Shown here in pieces: positions 25,087-34,636 of a stretch of DNA of 64,000 nt; position 1 is the stretch's first letter, and every line of letters starts with the position of its first letter. Origin of the DNA: G965214625 sp965214625 (GTDB lineage Bacteria; Pseudomonadota; Gammaproteobacteria; Arenicellales; Poriferihabitantaceae); NCBI GenBank assembly GCA_965214625.1, contig OZ243962.1:2542001-2606000 (forward strand), read 5' to 3'. Under the pieces are notes generated by a model, which was given only the letters and a program-made list of their open reading frames with translations, made no database searches and was not told the DNA's origin. The position numbers and the translations under genes were made by a program.

Positions 25087-26169
25087 ATGTCTTCGCAACA
25101 CGACGATCACCGGCATCCCTTGAGACTGCATTGTTGGGAGGGTTATGAACAGGCGCATGTTATTGAGCCGTTTTGCCAGCGTCACGGAATCAGGGTGGTC
25201 GCTGAAAACCTGCTGTCCGATGCCGCTGCGGCACAGCATATACTATCTGGATCAGACCCGCTTCCTGATGTCCTCAATATCAATAATGCCTATGTTGCAG
25301 GAATGCTGTACCCGGAAGGACGGGTAAGGCCGCTGGAGGAGACGCTTTTCCAGGAAGCGGATCGTGCGATTCATCCGGATTTCGCAGCGCTTTCAGGCTG
25401 GGCACATGACAAGGAGCAGACCCGACGGATCGGGATTGTACAGCGCTTTGGTCCGTTCAATCTGGTCATCAACCGTCGTATGGTATCGAAGCAAACGGCA
25501 GAAGACGAGGGATTTGACCTGGCCATGGAGGCTGCGTTTCAGGACCGCTACGGGATTCTTCGCTATGACGACTTCAATTTGTTTCACCTCTGTATCGCCG
25601 CCGGCCTTAACCCCTTTACCAAGCTGAACAATGCGGCGCTGGGTCGTTTCGAAACCGTCTGTCGGCACTGGTTTACCCATGCGGCCATCGTGAGTGATGA
25701 TCATTTTGTCCTGAATCGTGCCCTGGTCGACGGGCGGATTGCCTTTTATCTGTCGGGCGGAACCTATACGGTGTCACCGGCGCGACTGGAGGGACACCAT
25801 CATGTCGAGGCGGTGACTCCACGAAGCGGACCGATTGAAGGCAAGGGGGGCATCGTCTTTACTGAGGTCACCTGTCTGCCAAGTCGGACCCGACCGCACG
25901 CGCTGGGCGAGGCATTTCTGCAATTTCTGCTTGAGCCCGAGTCCGCCTACCGTGCCGCGATAACGCCCCGAACCTGCAATCCGGTTTTGCAAATGGGTGC
26001 GTCGGATGTTTTCAGCCGTTTCAGCAAGCAACAACTGGATGCGATTCAATGGGACGGGCTTGCCGAGGCGGTCAGTTACTGCGCACACTATGAACTGGTT
26101 CCCAATCATGCAGAACTGATCAGCATATTGCATACGGTGACCCGCCAGATCACAGGACGGGGCGCTTGA
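25087..26169 (+). CDS. PotD-like solute-binding-fold protein without signal peptide
   Basis: About 360 residues from ATG 25087. The sequence LRLHCWEGYEQAHVIEPFCQRHGI aligns with the mature N-terminus of PotD/PotF spermidine-putrescine binding proteins, and later blocks (NNAYVAGMLYPEGRVRPLEE, LPDVLNI) fit the same two-lobed fold. The N-terminus is MSSQHDDHRHP, hydrophilic, with no signal peptide; the open frame upstream (from 25036) has some hydrophobic residues (FTLSLSVTL) but no proper positively charged signal. It may therefore be a cytoplasmic ligand binder or carry a poorly recognised export signal. It lies between LysR and an EamA transporter; its stop overlaps the next start (TTGA). Confidence 0.7.
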   Translation: MSSQHDDHRHPLRLHCWEGYEQAHVIEPFCQRHGIRVVAENLLSDAAAAQHILSGSDPLPDVLNINNAYVAGMLYPEGRVRPLEETLFQEADRAIHPDFAALSGWAHDKEQTRRIGIVQRFGPFNLVINRRMVSKQTAEDEGFDLAMEAAFQDRYGILRYDDFNLFHLCIAAGLNPFTKLNNAALGRFETVCRHWFTHAAIVSDDHFVLNRALVDGRIAFYLSGGTYTVSPARLEGHHHVEAVTPRSGPIEGKGGIVFTEVTCLPSRTRPHALGEAFLQFLLEPESAYRAAITPRTCNPVLQMGASDVFSRFSKQQLDAIQWDGLAEAVSYCAHYELVPNHAELISILHTVTRQITGRGA

Positions 26170-27080
26170 CCCGCTTTTTCTCCCTGGCATTGATGCTGGT
26201 CCTGATGTTGGGAACCCTTCGCGGTGGGGCAACCAGTATTTCGAAAATGGTGTCAATCAATGATGTCCCTCCTCTCGGCTATGCCTTCTGGCAATCGTTG
26301 GTGGCGGCTGTTTTGCTCTCTGTCATGGCATTCCGACAAACCGGGCAATGGCCCCGTCTGGTCCCTCGTGTACGCTATTTTCTGGTGTGTGGACTCATTG
26401 GCACGGCTTTCCCGAATGTTATCTTTTTTAATGCCGTGCGTCATATTCCCGCAGGGACGATGGCGGTATTATTGACGCTGGTGCCGATTATGACTTATCT
26501 GTTGGTGGTGATTGTGCGACTGGAGAAAGTGGATATCATCCGATTGGGCGGTATTCTCCTCGGATTGTATGGTGCGCTGCTCATCGCGCTGCCCACCGTA
26601 TCCGGAGGCATCCAGATTGATGTCCAGGTTTTGCTTGCCATGCTTTGTCCGCTGGGGTATGCGCTGATGGGTGTCTATGTGGCGAAACGCCGCTTGAGTG
26701 ATGTGCATCCCTTCCATCTAGCAGCGGGTACCCATGTGATTGCGACCCTGTTCCTGCTCCCGACTGCGGTGTACATGGGGCAGTTTCATCCGATCTGGGT
26801 CGAACCGGGACGAATCGAGGGACTGATATTGTTTCACGGTGTTCTGGCCGCCGTGGCCTATTCACTTTTTTTCAAGATTGTCGCACTGGCCGGCGCGGTA
26901 TTTTACAGTTTGAGCCACTACCTCATTGCGCTGACCGGGCTTGCTTGGGGATGGCTCCTGTTCGGCGAGACGCACAACATGATGTTCTGGCTGGCGGTGC
27001 TGTGCATTTTATCCGCATTAACCATCGTCAATTTGCGTCAACACGACATCGCTCAAAAAGCACATCGAGCCGGGCGATAA
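26166..27080 (+). CDS. DMT-superfamily (EamA) transporter
   Basis: 304 residues with about ten membrane segments in two EamA repeats. Start codon TTG overlaps the previous stop (TTGA), so it is translationally coupled to the PotD-like gene. Likely exports or imports a metabolite of the LysR-controlled pathway. The N-terminal RGGATSISKM region replaces the more usual W-G-x-N motif. Confidence 0.85.
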   Translation: MTRFFSLALMLVLMLGTLRGGATSISKMVSINDVPPLGYAFWQSLVAAVLLSVMAFRQTGQWPRLVPRVRYFLVCGLIGTAFPNVIFFNAVRHIPAGTMAVLLTLVPIMTYLLVVIVRLEKVDIIRLGGILLGLYGALLIALPTVSGGIQIDVQVLLAMLCPLGYALMGVYVAKRRLSDVHPFHLAAGTHVIATLFLLPTAVYMGQFHPIWVEPGRIEGLILFHGVLAAVAYSLFFKIVALAGAVFYSLSHYLIALTGLAWGWLLFGETHNMMFWLAVLCILSALTIVNLRQHDIAQKAHRAGR

Positions 27081-27520
27081 CCGCCCGCCCCCACAGTGGA
27101 TCATGGCCCGTCGACAAGTATCGGACTTACTTCGACCCAGACAATCCCGTGATTCGCTTAAGGAATTGTTTTTTCCACCGTGCCGTAATAAAAGTGCCTC
27201 CAATCGGGCGGAGAGGTGTGTCATTGTTCCGTTCTCGTCGGCCAGCGCTTTCAGGTCAAACAGTATGTCGCCGATAGATAGTGCGATTGATCGCAGCCCG
27301 TTTGCCGATGTTATCCCAAAGTTCGGTCATGGTAACCATTACACCGCACCGCATCGGATCTGCAGTCCGCGAATACCCTGTCCAAGTTAACTGAAAGTGG
27401 ATGGCCGAATGACAATTTTTTTGGTAGAAAAATACTCAATTATAATAATTTTTTTGTAATAGAACTATTTTTTAATTATTTTTTCAGTAAAATAATCATT
27501 TTTGTGCGGTTTTTTCATTC
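27081..27520. other. Gap between the EamA and Fic genes, AT-rich at its right end
   Basis: 440 bases with no accepted gene. The first 310 bases have the GC content of the surroundings; the last 110 (27411-27520) are strongly AT-rich with long T and A runs and presumably hold the promoter of the Fic gene. The sharp change marks a likely left boundary of a transferred segment. Confidence 0.5.
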
Positions 27521-29026
27521 ATGGAAAGTAATGGTTTTGATTTTCGACTAGCAGGTTATGCATACTTACTGGAGCGGTTTGGGCTCGAAGGCATGCCGAA
27601 TTGGCATCGGTCATCGGTTTCCACCACCGGTACTTATCATTCAAAGAGTCAGGGTGGAGTTGTTGATGAGGTTTTCAGGGCTCAATACTGGCCCGGAGAT
27701 AACGTAGGTGCTCATCTTGAGTTTGCGCTCAAATATGACGGGGTCAATCTGGGGTTGCTGACCCGTATTTTCGAATCTGTTTCCCAGGAAGACCTCACCG
27801 GGTACATCAAATCCAAACCAACCGGAAAGTATGCTCGAAGGATTTGGTTTTTTTATGAGTTCCTGACAGGCGAGCACCTGCCGATTGGCGACATCACTTC
27901 GGGCAACTATGTCGATGCACTGGAGACAAGGGACTATTATACCGTTCAAGATGGAGACAAATCCCCGCGTCACCGCATCGTCAATAATCTCCTCGGTCCA
28001 CAAACCTTTTGTCCTGTCGTCAGAAGAACCAAGAAGCTTTCCAGACTGGGTTCAGTGGATCTGCGTAAAAGGTGCGAGGATATTGTGACTGCCTATCCAC
28101 CGAAATTGCTTCGACGGGCATTGCGTTATCTCTATAATAAGGAGACAAGGTCGTCTTTTGCAATCGAGCACGTAAAGCCCAATACATCCAGAACTGAAAA
28201 ATTCATCGCTGCGTTGGAGCTTGCCGAAAGCGAGGACTTCTGTGAGAAGGAAAGGCTGATAGCACTGCAAAATCGAATTGTGGAACAACGATTCAAAGAC
28301 AGCGATTATCGGGAGAGTCAGAATTACATCGGACAGACGGTTGCCTTTGAGAATGAGATCATACATTTTATCTGTCCCACCCCCAATGACTTGCCAAGCC
28401 TGATGGCCGGACTGATCGATGCCCATCAACGGATGAAATCTGGAAACGTGCCCCCGGTTGTCCATGCAGCGGTAATTGCCTACGGTTTTGTTTTCCTTCA
28501 TCCGTTTGAAGATGGAAACGGTCGAATCCACCGTTTCCTGATACATAACATCCTATCGCTGCAAGGCGTTGTTCCGTACAACCTCATGTTCCCGGTTTCG
28601 GCGGTTATGCTTGCAAATCCAGTGGATTACGAGATGTCGTTGGAGGCATTCTCGCGACCTTTACTGCAACTTGTTGACTACCGACTAGATGAAGTGGGCA
28701 AAATGACCGTCGAGAATGACACGGTATGTTGGTATCGGTATATCGATATGACACTGCAGGCAGAAGCATTGTACGAGTTTGTGACAGAAACCATTGAAAA
28801 AGAACTGGTGGACGAACTCAGTTTCCTGGTTAATTTTGATCATACCAAGAAGGCAATACAGGAGATCATTGGCATGTCTGATCGCCTGATTGATTTGTTT
28901 GTCCGGTTGTGTTTGCAAAACAACGGGCGGTGCCTTTCAGCCAGAAAGCGATCCGCCTACTTTGATTTTCTGACTGATGAGGAACTCACGGCCATGGAGC
29001 AAGCCGTCAAGGAGGGTTTTGACTGA
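27521..29026 (+). CDS. Fic-domain protein (putative AMP/NMP-transferase)
   Basis: 501 residues. The Fic catalytic motif is intact: HPFEDGNGR beginning at His327, followed by IHRFLIHNIL. An N-terminal region of about 200 residues and a C-terminal helical tail (from about 420) flank the core; this is the long Fic type found singly in many bacteria. I could not find a clear inhibitory (S/T)xxxE(G/N) helix in the sequence. Fic proteins transfer AMP or other phosphate-containing groups to Ser/Thr/Tyr of a target. No antitoxin-like partner is adjacent. Its codons are more AT-rich than its neighbours, and it is flanked by AT-rich spacers, both signs of horizontal transfer. Confidence 0.92.
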   Translation: MESNGFDFRLAGYAYLLERFGLEGMPNWHRSSVSTTGTYHSKSQGGVVDEVFRAQYWPGDNVGAHLEFALKYDGVNLGLLTRIFESVSQEDLTGYIKSKPTGKYARRIWFFYEFLTGEHLPIGDITSGNYVDALETRDYYTVQDGDKSPRHRIVNNLLGPQTFCPVVRRTKKLSRLGSVDLRKRCEDIVTAYPPKLLRRALRYLYNKETRSSFAIEHVKPNTSRTEKFIAALELAESEDFCEKERLIALQNRIVEQRFKDSDYRESQNYIGQTVAFENEIIHFICPTPNDLPSLMAGLIDAHQRMKSGNVPPVVHAAVIAYGFVFLHPFEDGNGRIHRFLIHNILSLQGVVPYNLMFPVSAVMLANPVDYEMSLEAFSRPLLQLVDYRLDEVGKMTVENDTVCWYRYIDMTLQAEALYEFVTETIEKELVDELSFLVNFDHTKKAIQEIIGMSDRLIDLFVRLCLQNNGRCLSARKRSAYFDFLTDEELTAMEQAVKEGFD

Positions 29027-29319
29027 CCTGATCAATCAATTCCAGATTGAATACGGGACCATTTGGAGAGATTGGCGAGAGAGCGTTTACCGATTTTGCT
29101 GTCCTTGCGGTTCTTCACTCAGTAGCATGTCTGTCGAATAAAACGGGGGTATTTCTGCTTTGCATTGATATAAATAATAAAACTACTTATATAAATGGGA
29201 ACAATATTATCACTAATAATGAGGGTATAAAGATTTCCGTGTCTTGGACAGTGCGGTTAAAGCACTCACACACGACATTCAGCGACCGCTGTACCTGGGT
29301 ACTTATAGTCTACCTCAAC
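29027..29319. other. AT-rich spacer after the Fic gene
   Basis: About 290 bases; the middle (29150-29250) is very AT-rich. A 95-codon plus-strand frame (29047-29334) runs through it and into the end of the next gene, but it has no ribosome site or recognisable protein character. Together with the AT-rich left flank it brackets the Fic gene. Confidence 0.4.
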
Positions 29320-31404
29320 TCAAATGGGTTTTAGCCATACCCGATTGGTATGAAAAGTGCTTTGACCGGCCATATCCCCGAGTCGGTCGCTGGTAGTACG
29401 ATTGATTGTATTCGCTTTGTCTGCTTGATCCCAAAATCCGGTCACGGCAACGGCCACACCGCGACGGGTCTGCTCACTGACAATCAGCTTGCGGACACAA
29501 ATGCCGCGGCTGTTATAGATTGTGACCTGGCTGTTGTGTCGGATACCGCGACGGGTAGCGTCTTCGGGATGGACTACGATCGATGGTTGGGATTCCTTGT
29601 TGATGAGTCGAGGGAGATTCGCGAGACTGGAGTTGACAAAATGATGGGCGGCCGGACTGATCAGGTGCAGACTGTCATGCCTGTCCAGACGTGGGTGGTT
29701 CTCTTTATCCGAAAGCCCTTTCCATGTTGGCAGTGCGTCCTGATTGTCCTTCGTGAAGGGGAGTGGGACGAAGGTTACCTTGCCGCTTGGGGTCGGAAAG
29801 TTGAGATCATGGAAAGGGACTTCATCCTCCCTGGCGTACGGTACGAAACCGGATTGCATCAAGTCGGACAGTGAGATGGCGCCGAGTCTGGGACAGCCCT
29901 GTCGGGTTGCTTCGAAAATTTCCTGTATCACCTCGTCTTCGGTTTGATGCAACCAGGGATCCGAGAATTGCATTGCTTCGGCCAGTAACCGCATGACGGC
30001 CCAGTTGCTTTTTGATTGACCGACCGGTTCGATGGCCTTGTGGTTGTAGCTGAGATGGGTGTGGCCATATCCCCGATGCAGGTCGGTGTGTTCCAGTTGG
30101 GAGGTCGCCGGCAAAACGATATCAGCGTATCGTGCCGTGTCGGTCATAAACAGGTCATGGACGACCGTGAACAGGTCCTGACGTTGCAGCCCGCTTTGTA
30201 CCGCGCAGGTATTGGGTGCCGATACCATCGGATTGGCACAGAAAACGAACAGGGACTGCACCGGCGGATTGACGGCTTCACCGGTCAAGACGGCGCCCAG
30301 GCGATTCATGTTGAGGCGTCTTCCCGGCGCTGGACACTGGTCCCATTTATTGATTGCTTCCTCATTCCATGAAAAGTAGTCTCCGGTGGAGCACCCCAAA
30401 CCACCGCCCCGGATGCCATATTGCCCGGTCAGTGCCGGCAGACAACAGATCGCGCGAACGGTTTGCCCGCCCTCGGCGTGCCGATTGATCCCATCGCCCA
30501 GACGAATCATTGAAGGACGATGGTTCGCCAGCCATTGTGCCAGCGTGACCAACTGTTCCGGGGGGATATCCGCGATGGCGGCGACTTCGTCCAAGGGATA
30601 GTTCTTGATATGTTGTCGAAATAGCGGCCAGCCGGTGGTATGGCGTTCGAGCCATTGTGCGTCATGCAGGTTGTGTTCAACCAGATAGTGTGCGATCCCC
30701 AGGGCGATCAGCATGTCCGTTCCGGGCAGCGGTCGGATATGCAGGTCGGCCATTTTCGCGGTGCGGGTCCGGCAGGGGTCAATGACGATGATCCTGCAAC
30801 CCCTTTTTTTGGCCTGTTGGACAAAGGGCATCAGATGAGGCGCGGTGCTCACCGGGTTATGTCCCCAGAAAATCAACAGGTTGGAATCCACAACATGATG
30901 ATACGGCGGACTCATCCGTGCGCCCAATGTGGCTCTGACCGCTTGGCGTGTGGCGGCCATGCAGATGGATCGTTCCAGCTGACTGGCTCCCAGGCGATTC
31001 CAGAATCTTGCGCTCGCGACCGTCATCTGTACCAGGCCGAGGGTGCCACTGTAGCTGTAAGGGAGAATGGCCTCGGCACCGAACGTGCCGATCATGCCCC
31101 GCCACCGTGTGGTGATTTCGGCAATGGCCTGAGACCAGGTGATCTTGCGAAACTGTCCGCTGCCTTTTGGGCCGGCTCTTTTCAAGGGAACCGTCAGGCG
31201 GTCGGGATGATAGACCCGGTCCAGATAGGTCGCCACCTTGGCACAAAGCCATCCCCGGGTCACCGGATGGTTTTTCTGGCCTTCGAAAGTGATCGCACGC
31301 CCGTCACTGTCCACCCCGGTCCGCACGCCGCAACCATCAGGGCAGTCATGGGGGCAGACACCGTTGATCTGCCGTAGCGTGCCCATAGTCGCTGTTATGG
31401 GCAT
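29320..31404 (-). CDS. Molybdopterin-dependent oxidoreductase (formate dehydrogenase/DMSO reductase superfamily)
   Basis: 694 residues. An N-terminal 4Fe-4S cluster site is present: CPHDCPDGC followed by GWLCAKV. Then come the molybdopterin domains with typical blocks WSQAIAEI, YSGTLG, WGHNPVSTAPHL and the C-terminal MGD-binding barrel (ATRRGIRHNSQVTIYNSRG). There is no Tat signal at the N-terminus, so it is cytoplasmic. It is a single-subunit type as far as can be seen; no electron-transfer partner is adjacent. It follows the glutamine-synthetase-like gene by 16 bases and is probably cotranscribed. Substrate unknown. Confidence 0.9.
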   Translation of the reverse strand: MPITATMGTLRQINGVCPHDCPDGCGVRTGVDSDGRAITFEGQKNHPVTRGWLCAKVATYLDRVYHPDRLTVPLKRAGPKGSGQFRKITWSQAIAEITTRWRGMIGTFGAEAILPYSYSGTLGLVQMTVASARFWNRLGASQLERSICMAATRQAVRATLGARMSPPYHHVVDSNLLIFWGHNPVSTAPHLMPFVQQAKKRGCRIIVIDPCRTRTAKMADLHIRPLPGTDMLIALGIAHYLVEHNLHDAQWLERHTTGWPLFRQHIKNYPLDEVAAIADIPPEQLVTLAQWLANHRPSMIRLGDGINRHAEGGQTVRAICCLPALTGQYGIRGGGLGCSTGDYFSWNEEAINKWDQCPAPGRRLNMNRLGAVLTGEAVNPPVQSLFVFCANPMVSAPNTCAVQSGLQRQDLFTVVHDLFMTDTARYADIVLPATSQLEHTDLHRGYGHTHLSYNHKAIEPVGQSKSNWAVMRLLAEAMQFSDPWLHQTEDEVIQEIFEATRQGCPRLGAISLSDLMQSGFVPYAREDEVPFHDLNFPTPSGKVTFVPLPFTKDNQDALPTWKGLSDKENHPRLDRHDSLHLISPAAHHFVNSSLANLPRLINKESQPSIVVHPEDATRRGIRHNSQVTIYNSRGICVRKLIVSEQTRRGVAVAVTGFWDQADKANTINRTTSDRLGDMAGQSTFHTNRVWLKPI

Positions 31405-31420
31405 CCGTGACAGCCGACGG

Positions 31421-32773
31421 TCAGTAGAAAGTCAGGTAACGGGCCTGTTCCCAGTCGGAAACATGGTTGAGATAGCTGAGCCATTCGTCCCGTTTGTAGG
31501 TGACCCAGGCATCAAACATTTCCTCGCCGAAGACCTGTCTGCCCAGCGCATCTTCGGCAAAGGCCTCGACTGCTTCGGACAGGGTTCTTGGCAGCATGCG
31601 CACCCCCGCGGCAGCGAGCTCGGACTCGCTTTTCAGGTACATGTTTTCAGTGTGTGGTTCGCCCGGATCGAGTTGCTGTCGTACACCTTCCAGTCCGGCC
31701 GCGAGAACCAGTGCCCCCGCCAAATAAGGATTACACATCGGGTCGGCAAGACGCAATTCGATCCGCCCTCCACCACGCGGGATGCGCAGCGTATTGGTCC
31801 GGTTATTGTCCCCGTAGCACTGGAACACCGGTGCCCAGGTGAACCCGGATGTGCTGCCCTTGATCACCAGACGCTTGTAGCTGTTTACCGACGGGGAGAC
31901 GACCGCGCTGATGGCCGGCAGATGTCTCAAGACACCTGCAAGGAATTGGTAACCCAGTTTCGATAATCCACATCCTCGCGGATCATCCTTTGCGACAAAC
32001 AGGTTTGTTCCATCGGACGGGTCATACAGCGACATGTTGAAATGGGCCCCACTGCCGGCGAAATCCGGATAGGGTTTCGGCATGAAGCTGGCGAAACCGC
32101 CATGCTGGCGGGCGATTTCATTTGCCATGCGACGCAGGAATATGAATCGGTCGGCCATGGTCAGGACATCACAGTAATCAAAATCAAGCTCGAATTGACC
32201 GATGCCGTCTTCGTGATCGAAAGAATAGACATCCCAGCCCAGCAAATTCATCGCACTGACCAATTCATCCAGCCAATGCATGTTATCCATCAACCTGGCC
32301 ACATCATACGCCGGTTTTTGCAGATTGGGTCTTGGGCTCAGCGGTACGATCTGGCCCTGTTCATCCTTTTTCAGGACAAAAAATTCCGCTTCAATCCCCA
32401 GGTTCATCCCATAGCCCAGGCTGGCCGCATCGGCGATGGTCCGCTTCAGGATGTTACGACTGCAAGGGGTGAAGGGCTTGCCTTCACACCACAAGTCACT
32501 GGCGAACCAGGCAATATCGGGCTGCCATGGCTGAATGATGCCCGAATCAGGATCCGGATGGGCGGCCACTTCCTCGTCATGAATTTCCTGGGGGATGCCT
32601 TCCAGCGCGGCGCCGGTACAGAGCTCGGACCCCCCCATCATCCGTTCAAAATGAGCAATCGGCACACATTTGCTCTTGGATGCGCCATGCATGTCAACAT
32701 AGCTGGGCAAGAGGTACTTGACCCCCTTTGCTACAAGTCGGGATTTCAGGTTCGATAGATCTGTTTCGGTCAT
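31421..32773 (-). CDS. Type III glutamine synthetase-like enzyme (GlnT / gamma-glutamylmethylamide synthetase-like)
   Basis: 450 residues. Glutamine synthetase landmarks: the beta-grasp N-terminus (KYLLPSYVDMHGASKSK), metal-binding IEAEFFV, GSGAHFNMSL with the catalytic-site His, NSYKRL and RIPRGGGRIELRLAD with the terminal Glu/Arg ligands. Length and pattern fit the GlnT/GmaS branch rather than GlnA. GmaS joins methylamine to glutamate in the N-methylglutamate pathway; GlnT-type enzymes make glutamine. It lies after an amino-acid-type ABC importer and before a molybdopterin oxidoreductase, with its own promoter-operator upstream, which argues for gamma-glutamylation of an imported amine. The downstream GmaS partners (NMG synthase/dehydrogenase) are absent. 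Confidence 0.88.
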   Translation of the reverse strand: MTETDLSNLKSRLVAKGVKYLLPSYVDMHGASKSKCVPIAHFERMMGGSELCTGAALEGIPQEIHDEEVAAHPDPDSGIIQPWQPDIAWFASDLWCEGKPFTPCSRNILKRTIADAASLGYGMNLGIEAEFFVLKKDEQGQIVPLSPRPNLQKPAYDVARLMDNMHWLDELVSAMNLLGWDVYSFDHEDGIGQFELDFDYCDVLTMADRFIFLRRMANEIARQHGGFASFMPKPYPDFAGSGAHFNMSLYDPSDGTNLFVAKDDPRGCGLSKLGYQFLAGVLRHLPAISAVVSPSVNSYKRLVIKGSTSGFTWAPVFQCYGDNNRTNTLRIPRGGGRIELRLADPMCNPYLAGALVLAAGLEGVRQQLDPGEPHTENMYLKSESELAAAGVRMLPRTLSEAVEAFAEDALGRQVFGEEMFDAWVTYKRDEWLSYLNHVSDWEQARYLTFY

Positions 32774-32891
32774 TTTGGGTTGGCTGCCGGTTGGTGGTTG
32801 ATCTGGACGAGAATCAAGTCAACATGATGGCACAGGGAGATACAAACCGGTGACCGGATCGATTGACTGATTCAAAGCATGATTTGCCATT

Positions 32892-32925
32892 TTTATACCA
32901 AAATGCAAATCGGGTCAATTTGCAT
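32892..32925 (-). promoter_or_regulatory. Promoter with overlapping operator before the GS-like gene
   Basis: On the minus strand a -35 TTGACC (complement of 32913-32918) and -10 TATAAA (complement of 32892-32897) are separated by 15 bases. A perfect inverted repeat ATGCAAAT (32903-32910) / ATTTGCAT (32918-32925), spacer 7, overlaps the -35 and spacer, where a repressor or activator would act. It lies in the 172-base gap between the ABC ATPase gene and the GS-like gene. Confidence 0.6.
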
Positions 32926-32945
32926 CATTGATCGACGTCTCTGCG

Positions 32946-33701
32946 CTAGTGACCGAGAATCTGACTGAGAAACAATTTGGCACGGTCGGATTTCGGATGA
33001 TTGAAAAAAGTGTCCGGGTCGGCAACCTCGATGATTTCACCCAGGTCCATAAAGACGATCCGGTCCGCGGCTTTTTTGGCAAACCCCATTTCATGGGTCA
33101 CGCAGATCATCGTCATGCCCTCTTCAGCCAGTTCGATCATGACATCCAGAATCCCGGCAATCATCTCGGGGTCGAGTGCGGAGGTGGGTTCATCGAACAG
33201 CATGATTTTGGGTTTCAGGCAAAGTGCCCGCGCAATCGCGACCCGTTGCTGTTGTCCGCCCGATAACTGGGGAGGGTACTTGTGCGCCTGTTCGGCAATG
33301 TGCACCCGCTCCAGGTACTGCATCGCAAGCCGGGTTGCGTCCGATTTGGCAATACCGCTGTTTCTTATCGGTCCGATCGTCAGATTGTCGACCACCGTCA
33401 TGTGCGGGAAGAGATTGAAGCTCTGGAAGACCATCCCGACATCCCGCCGGATTTCCTCGATGTTCTTCATGTTCGGGGTCACTTCGCGTCCATCGACCCT
33501 GATGGTGCCGGCCTGGTGTTGTTCCAGTTGGTTGATACAGCGAATCATAGTGGATTTGCCGGATCCGGAAGGTCCGCAGACCACCACTTTCTCTCCCTTG
33601 GCGACCTGCAGGTTGATATCATACAACGCGCTGAAACTGCCGAACCATTTGCATAGTCCGGTAATTTCGACAAGCGGCGGGGTTGGCTGAGTCTCTGACA
33701 T
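32946..33701 (-). CDS. Amino-acid-type ABC transporter ATP-binding protein
   Basis: 251 residues of the GlnQ/HisP class. Walker A GPSGSGKST, Q-loop FQSFNLFPH, signature LSGGQQQR, Walker B IMLFDEPTSALDPE and switch His CVTHEMGFA are intact. Last gene of the four-gene polar amino acid importer. Confidence 0.95.
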   Translation of the reverse strand: MSETQPTPPLVEITGLCKWFGSFSALYDINLQVAKGEKVVVCGPSGSGKSTMIRCINQLEQHQAGTIRVDGREVTPNMKNIEEIRRDVGMVFQSFNLFPHMTVVDNLTIGPIRNSGIAKSDATRLAMQYLERVHIAEQAHKYPPQLSGGQQQRVAIARALCLKPKIMLFDEPTSALDPEMIAGILDVMIELAEEGMTMICVTHEMGFAKKAADRIVFMDLGEIIEVADPDTFFNHPKSDRAKLFLSQILGH

Positions 33702-33713
33702 GGGATGGTCCGG

Positions 33714-34619
33714 TTAACGGTGACTGCGCTTGGCCCGTTTCTCGAGGTAGGCGAACAGGACGGCAAAACTGTAGCAAAGTACAAAATACATGGCACCGAC
33801 CAGAATCCAGGTTTCAAAAACCCGCGTCGTGGTGGCAGCTACCTCCGTGGCAACGAAGGTCAGTTCCTGAATTGAGATCAATGAGATAATCGCCGAATCC
33901 TTGATCAGCGTGATGAACTGGCCGGCCAGCGGCGGCAGGATTTTCCGGATGGCCTGCGGCAGGATTATGTCCCGCAGAATGTTCACATGGGACAGCCCGA
34001 TGGCCCGGCCGGCTTCCCATTGCCCCGGGGGGGTGGATTGGATGCCCGCCCGGACGATCTCGGTAATGTAGGCCCCCTCGAACAGCGACAGACAGATCAT
34101 CCCGGCCAGAAAGTTGGACAAGAGTGCCGGATCACCAAATAGGAAGGTAAAAACCGGATGCGACGCAATGGCACTGTCCGTATTGATATCCTCGATACCG
34201 ATCGCGGGAAAAATCTGGCTCGATACAAAGAAATAGAAAATAAAGATAAAAACGACGGGGGGCATGTTTCGAATCAGTTCCACGTAACAGCGACTGATGA
34301 TGCGAAAGGTCAGGTTTTCACAGGTTCGCCAGTACCCCATGACAATCCCGATGATGGTGGCCAAAATCGTTGCCCACACCGCGAGCCGCAAGGTGGTGGC
34401 GAGGCCCCACAGCAGGAGATTCGAGACCCAGGAACCGGTTTGCTCGTCAAATCGCATGACGAAGCCGAAGACCCGTGACCAGTCCCAGTGATACACCAGC
34501 ACGTCGTTGACCCGGTAAAGCGCATACAGGATGACTCCCGCGACCAGGGCGAACAGCAGGAAATCGACGATGCCCAATCGTCGATTGGACAGGGCAGGTG
34601 GTGGGGTATTGCGGTCCAA
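33714..34619 (-). CDS. Amino-acid-type ABC transporter permease (second)
   Basis: 301 residues with an N-terminal cytoplasmic tail, about six membrane segments and the polar amino acid permease coupling loop (GQWEAGRAIGLSHVNILRDIILPQA). HisM/GltK type. Separated from the binding-protein gene by a strong hairpin, which would lower its expression relative to that gene. Confidence 0.93.
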   Translation of the reverse strand: MDRNTPPPALSNRRLGIVDFLLFALVAGVILYALYRVNDVLVYHWDWSRVFGFVMRFDEQTGSWVSNLLLWGLATTLRLAVWATILATIIGIVMGYWRTCENLTFRIISRCYVELIRNMPPVVFIFIFYFFVSSQIFPAIGIEDINTDSAIASHPVFTFLFGDPALLSNFLAGMICLSLFEGAYITEIVRAGIQSTPPGQWEAGRAIGLSHVNILRDIILPQAIRKILPPLAGQFITLIKDSAIISLISIQELTFVATEVAATTTRVFETWILVGAMYFVLCYSFAVLFAYLEKRAKRSHR

Positions 34620-34636
34620 AACGGTGGTTTAGTGCT

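Noticed and set aside
27103..27390. 95-codon plus-strand frame
   Set aside because: Serine/Arg-rich shadow composition, no ribosome site, in a promoter gap.
29047..29334. 95-codon plus-strand frame after the Fic gene
   Set aside because: AT-rich non-coding DNA; no start signal or family pattern. Kept only as part of the spacer description.
30640..31377. 245-codon plus-strand open frame
   Set aside because: Antisense to the molybdopterin oxidoreductase gene with its intact Fe-S motif.
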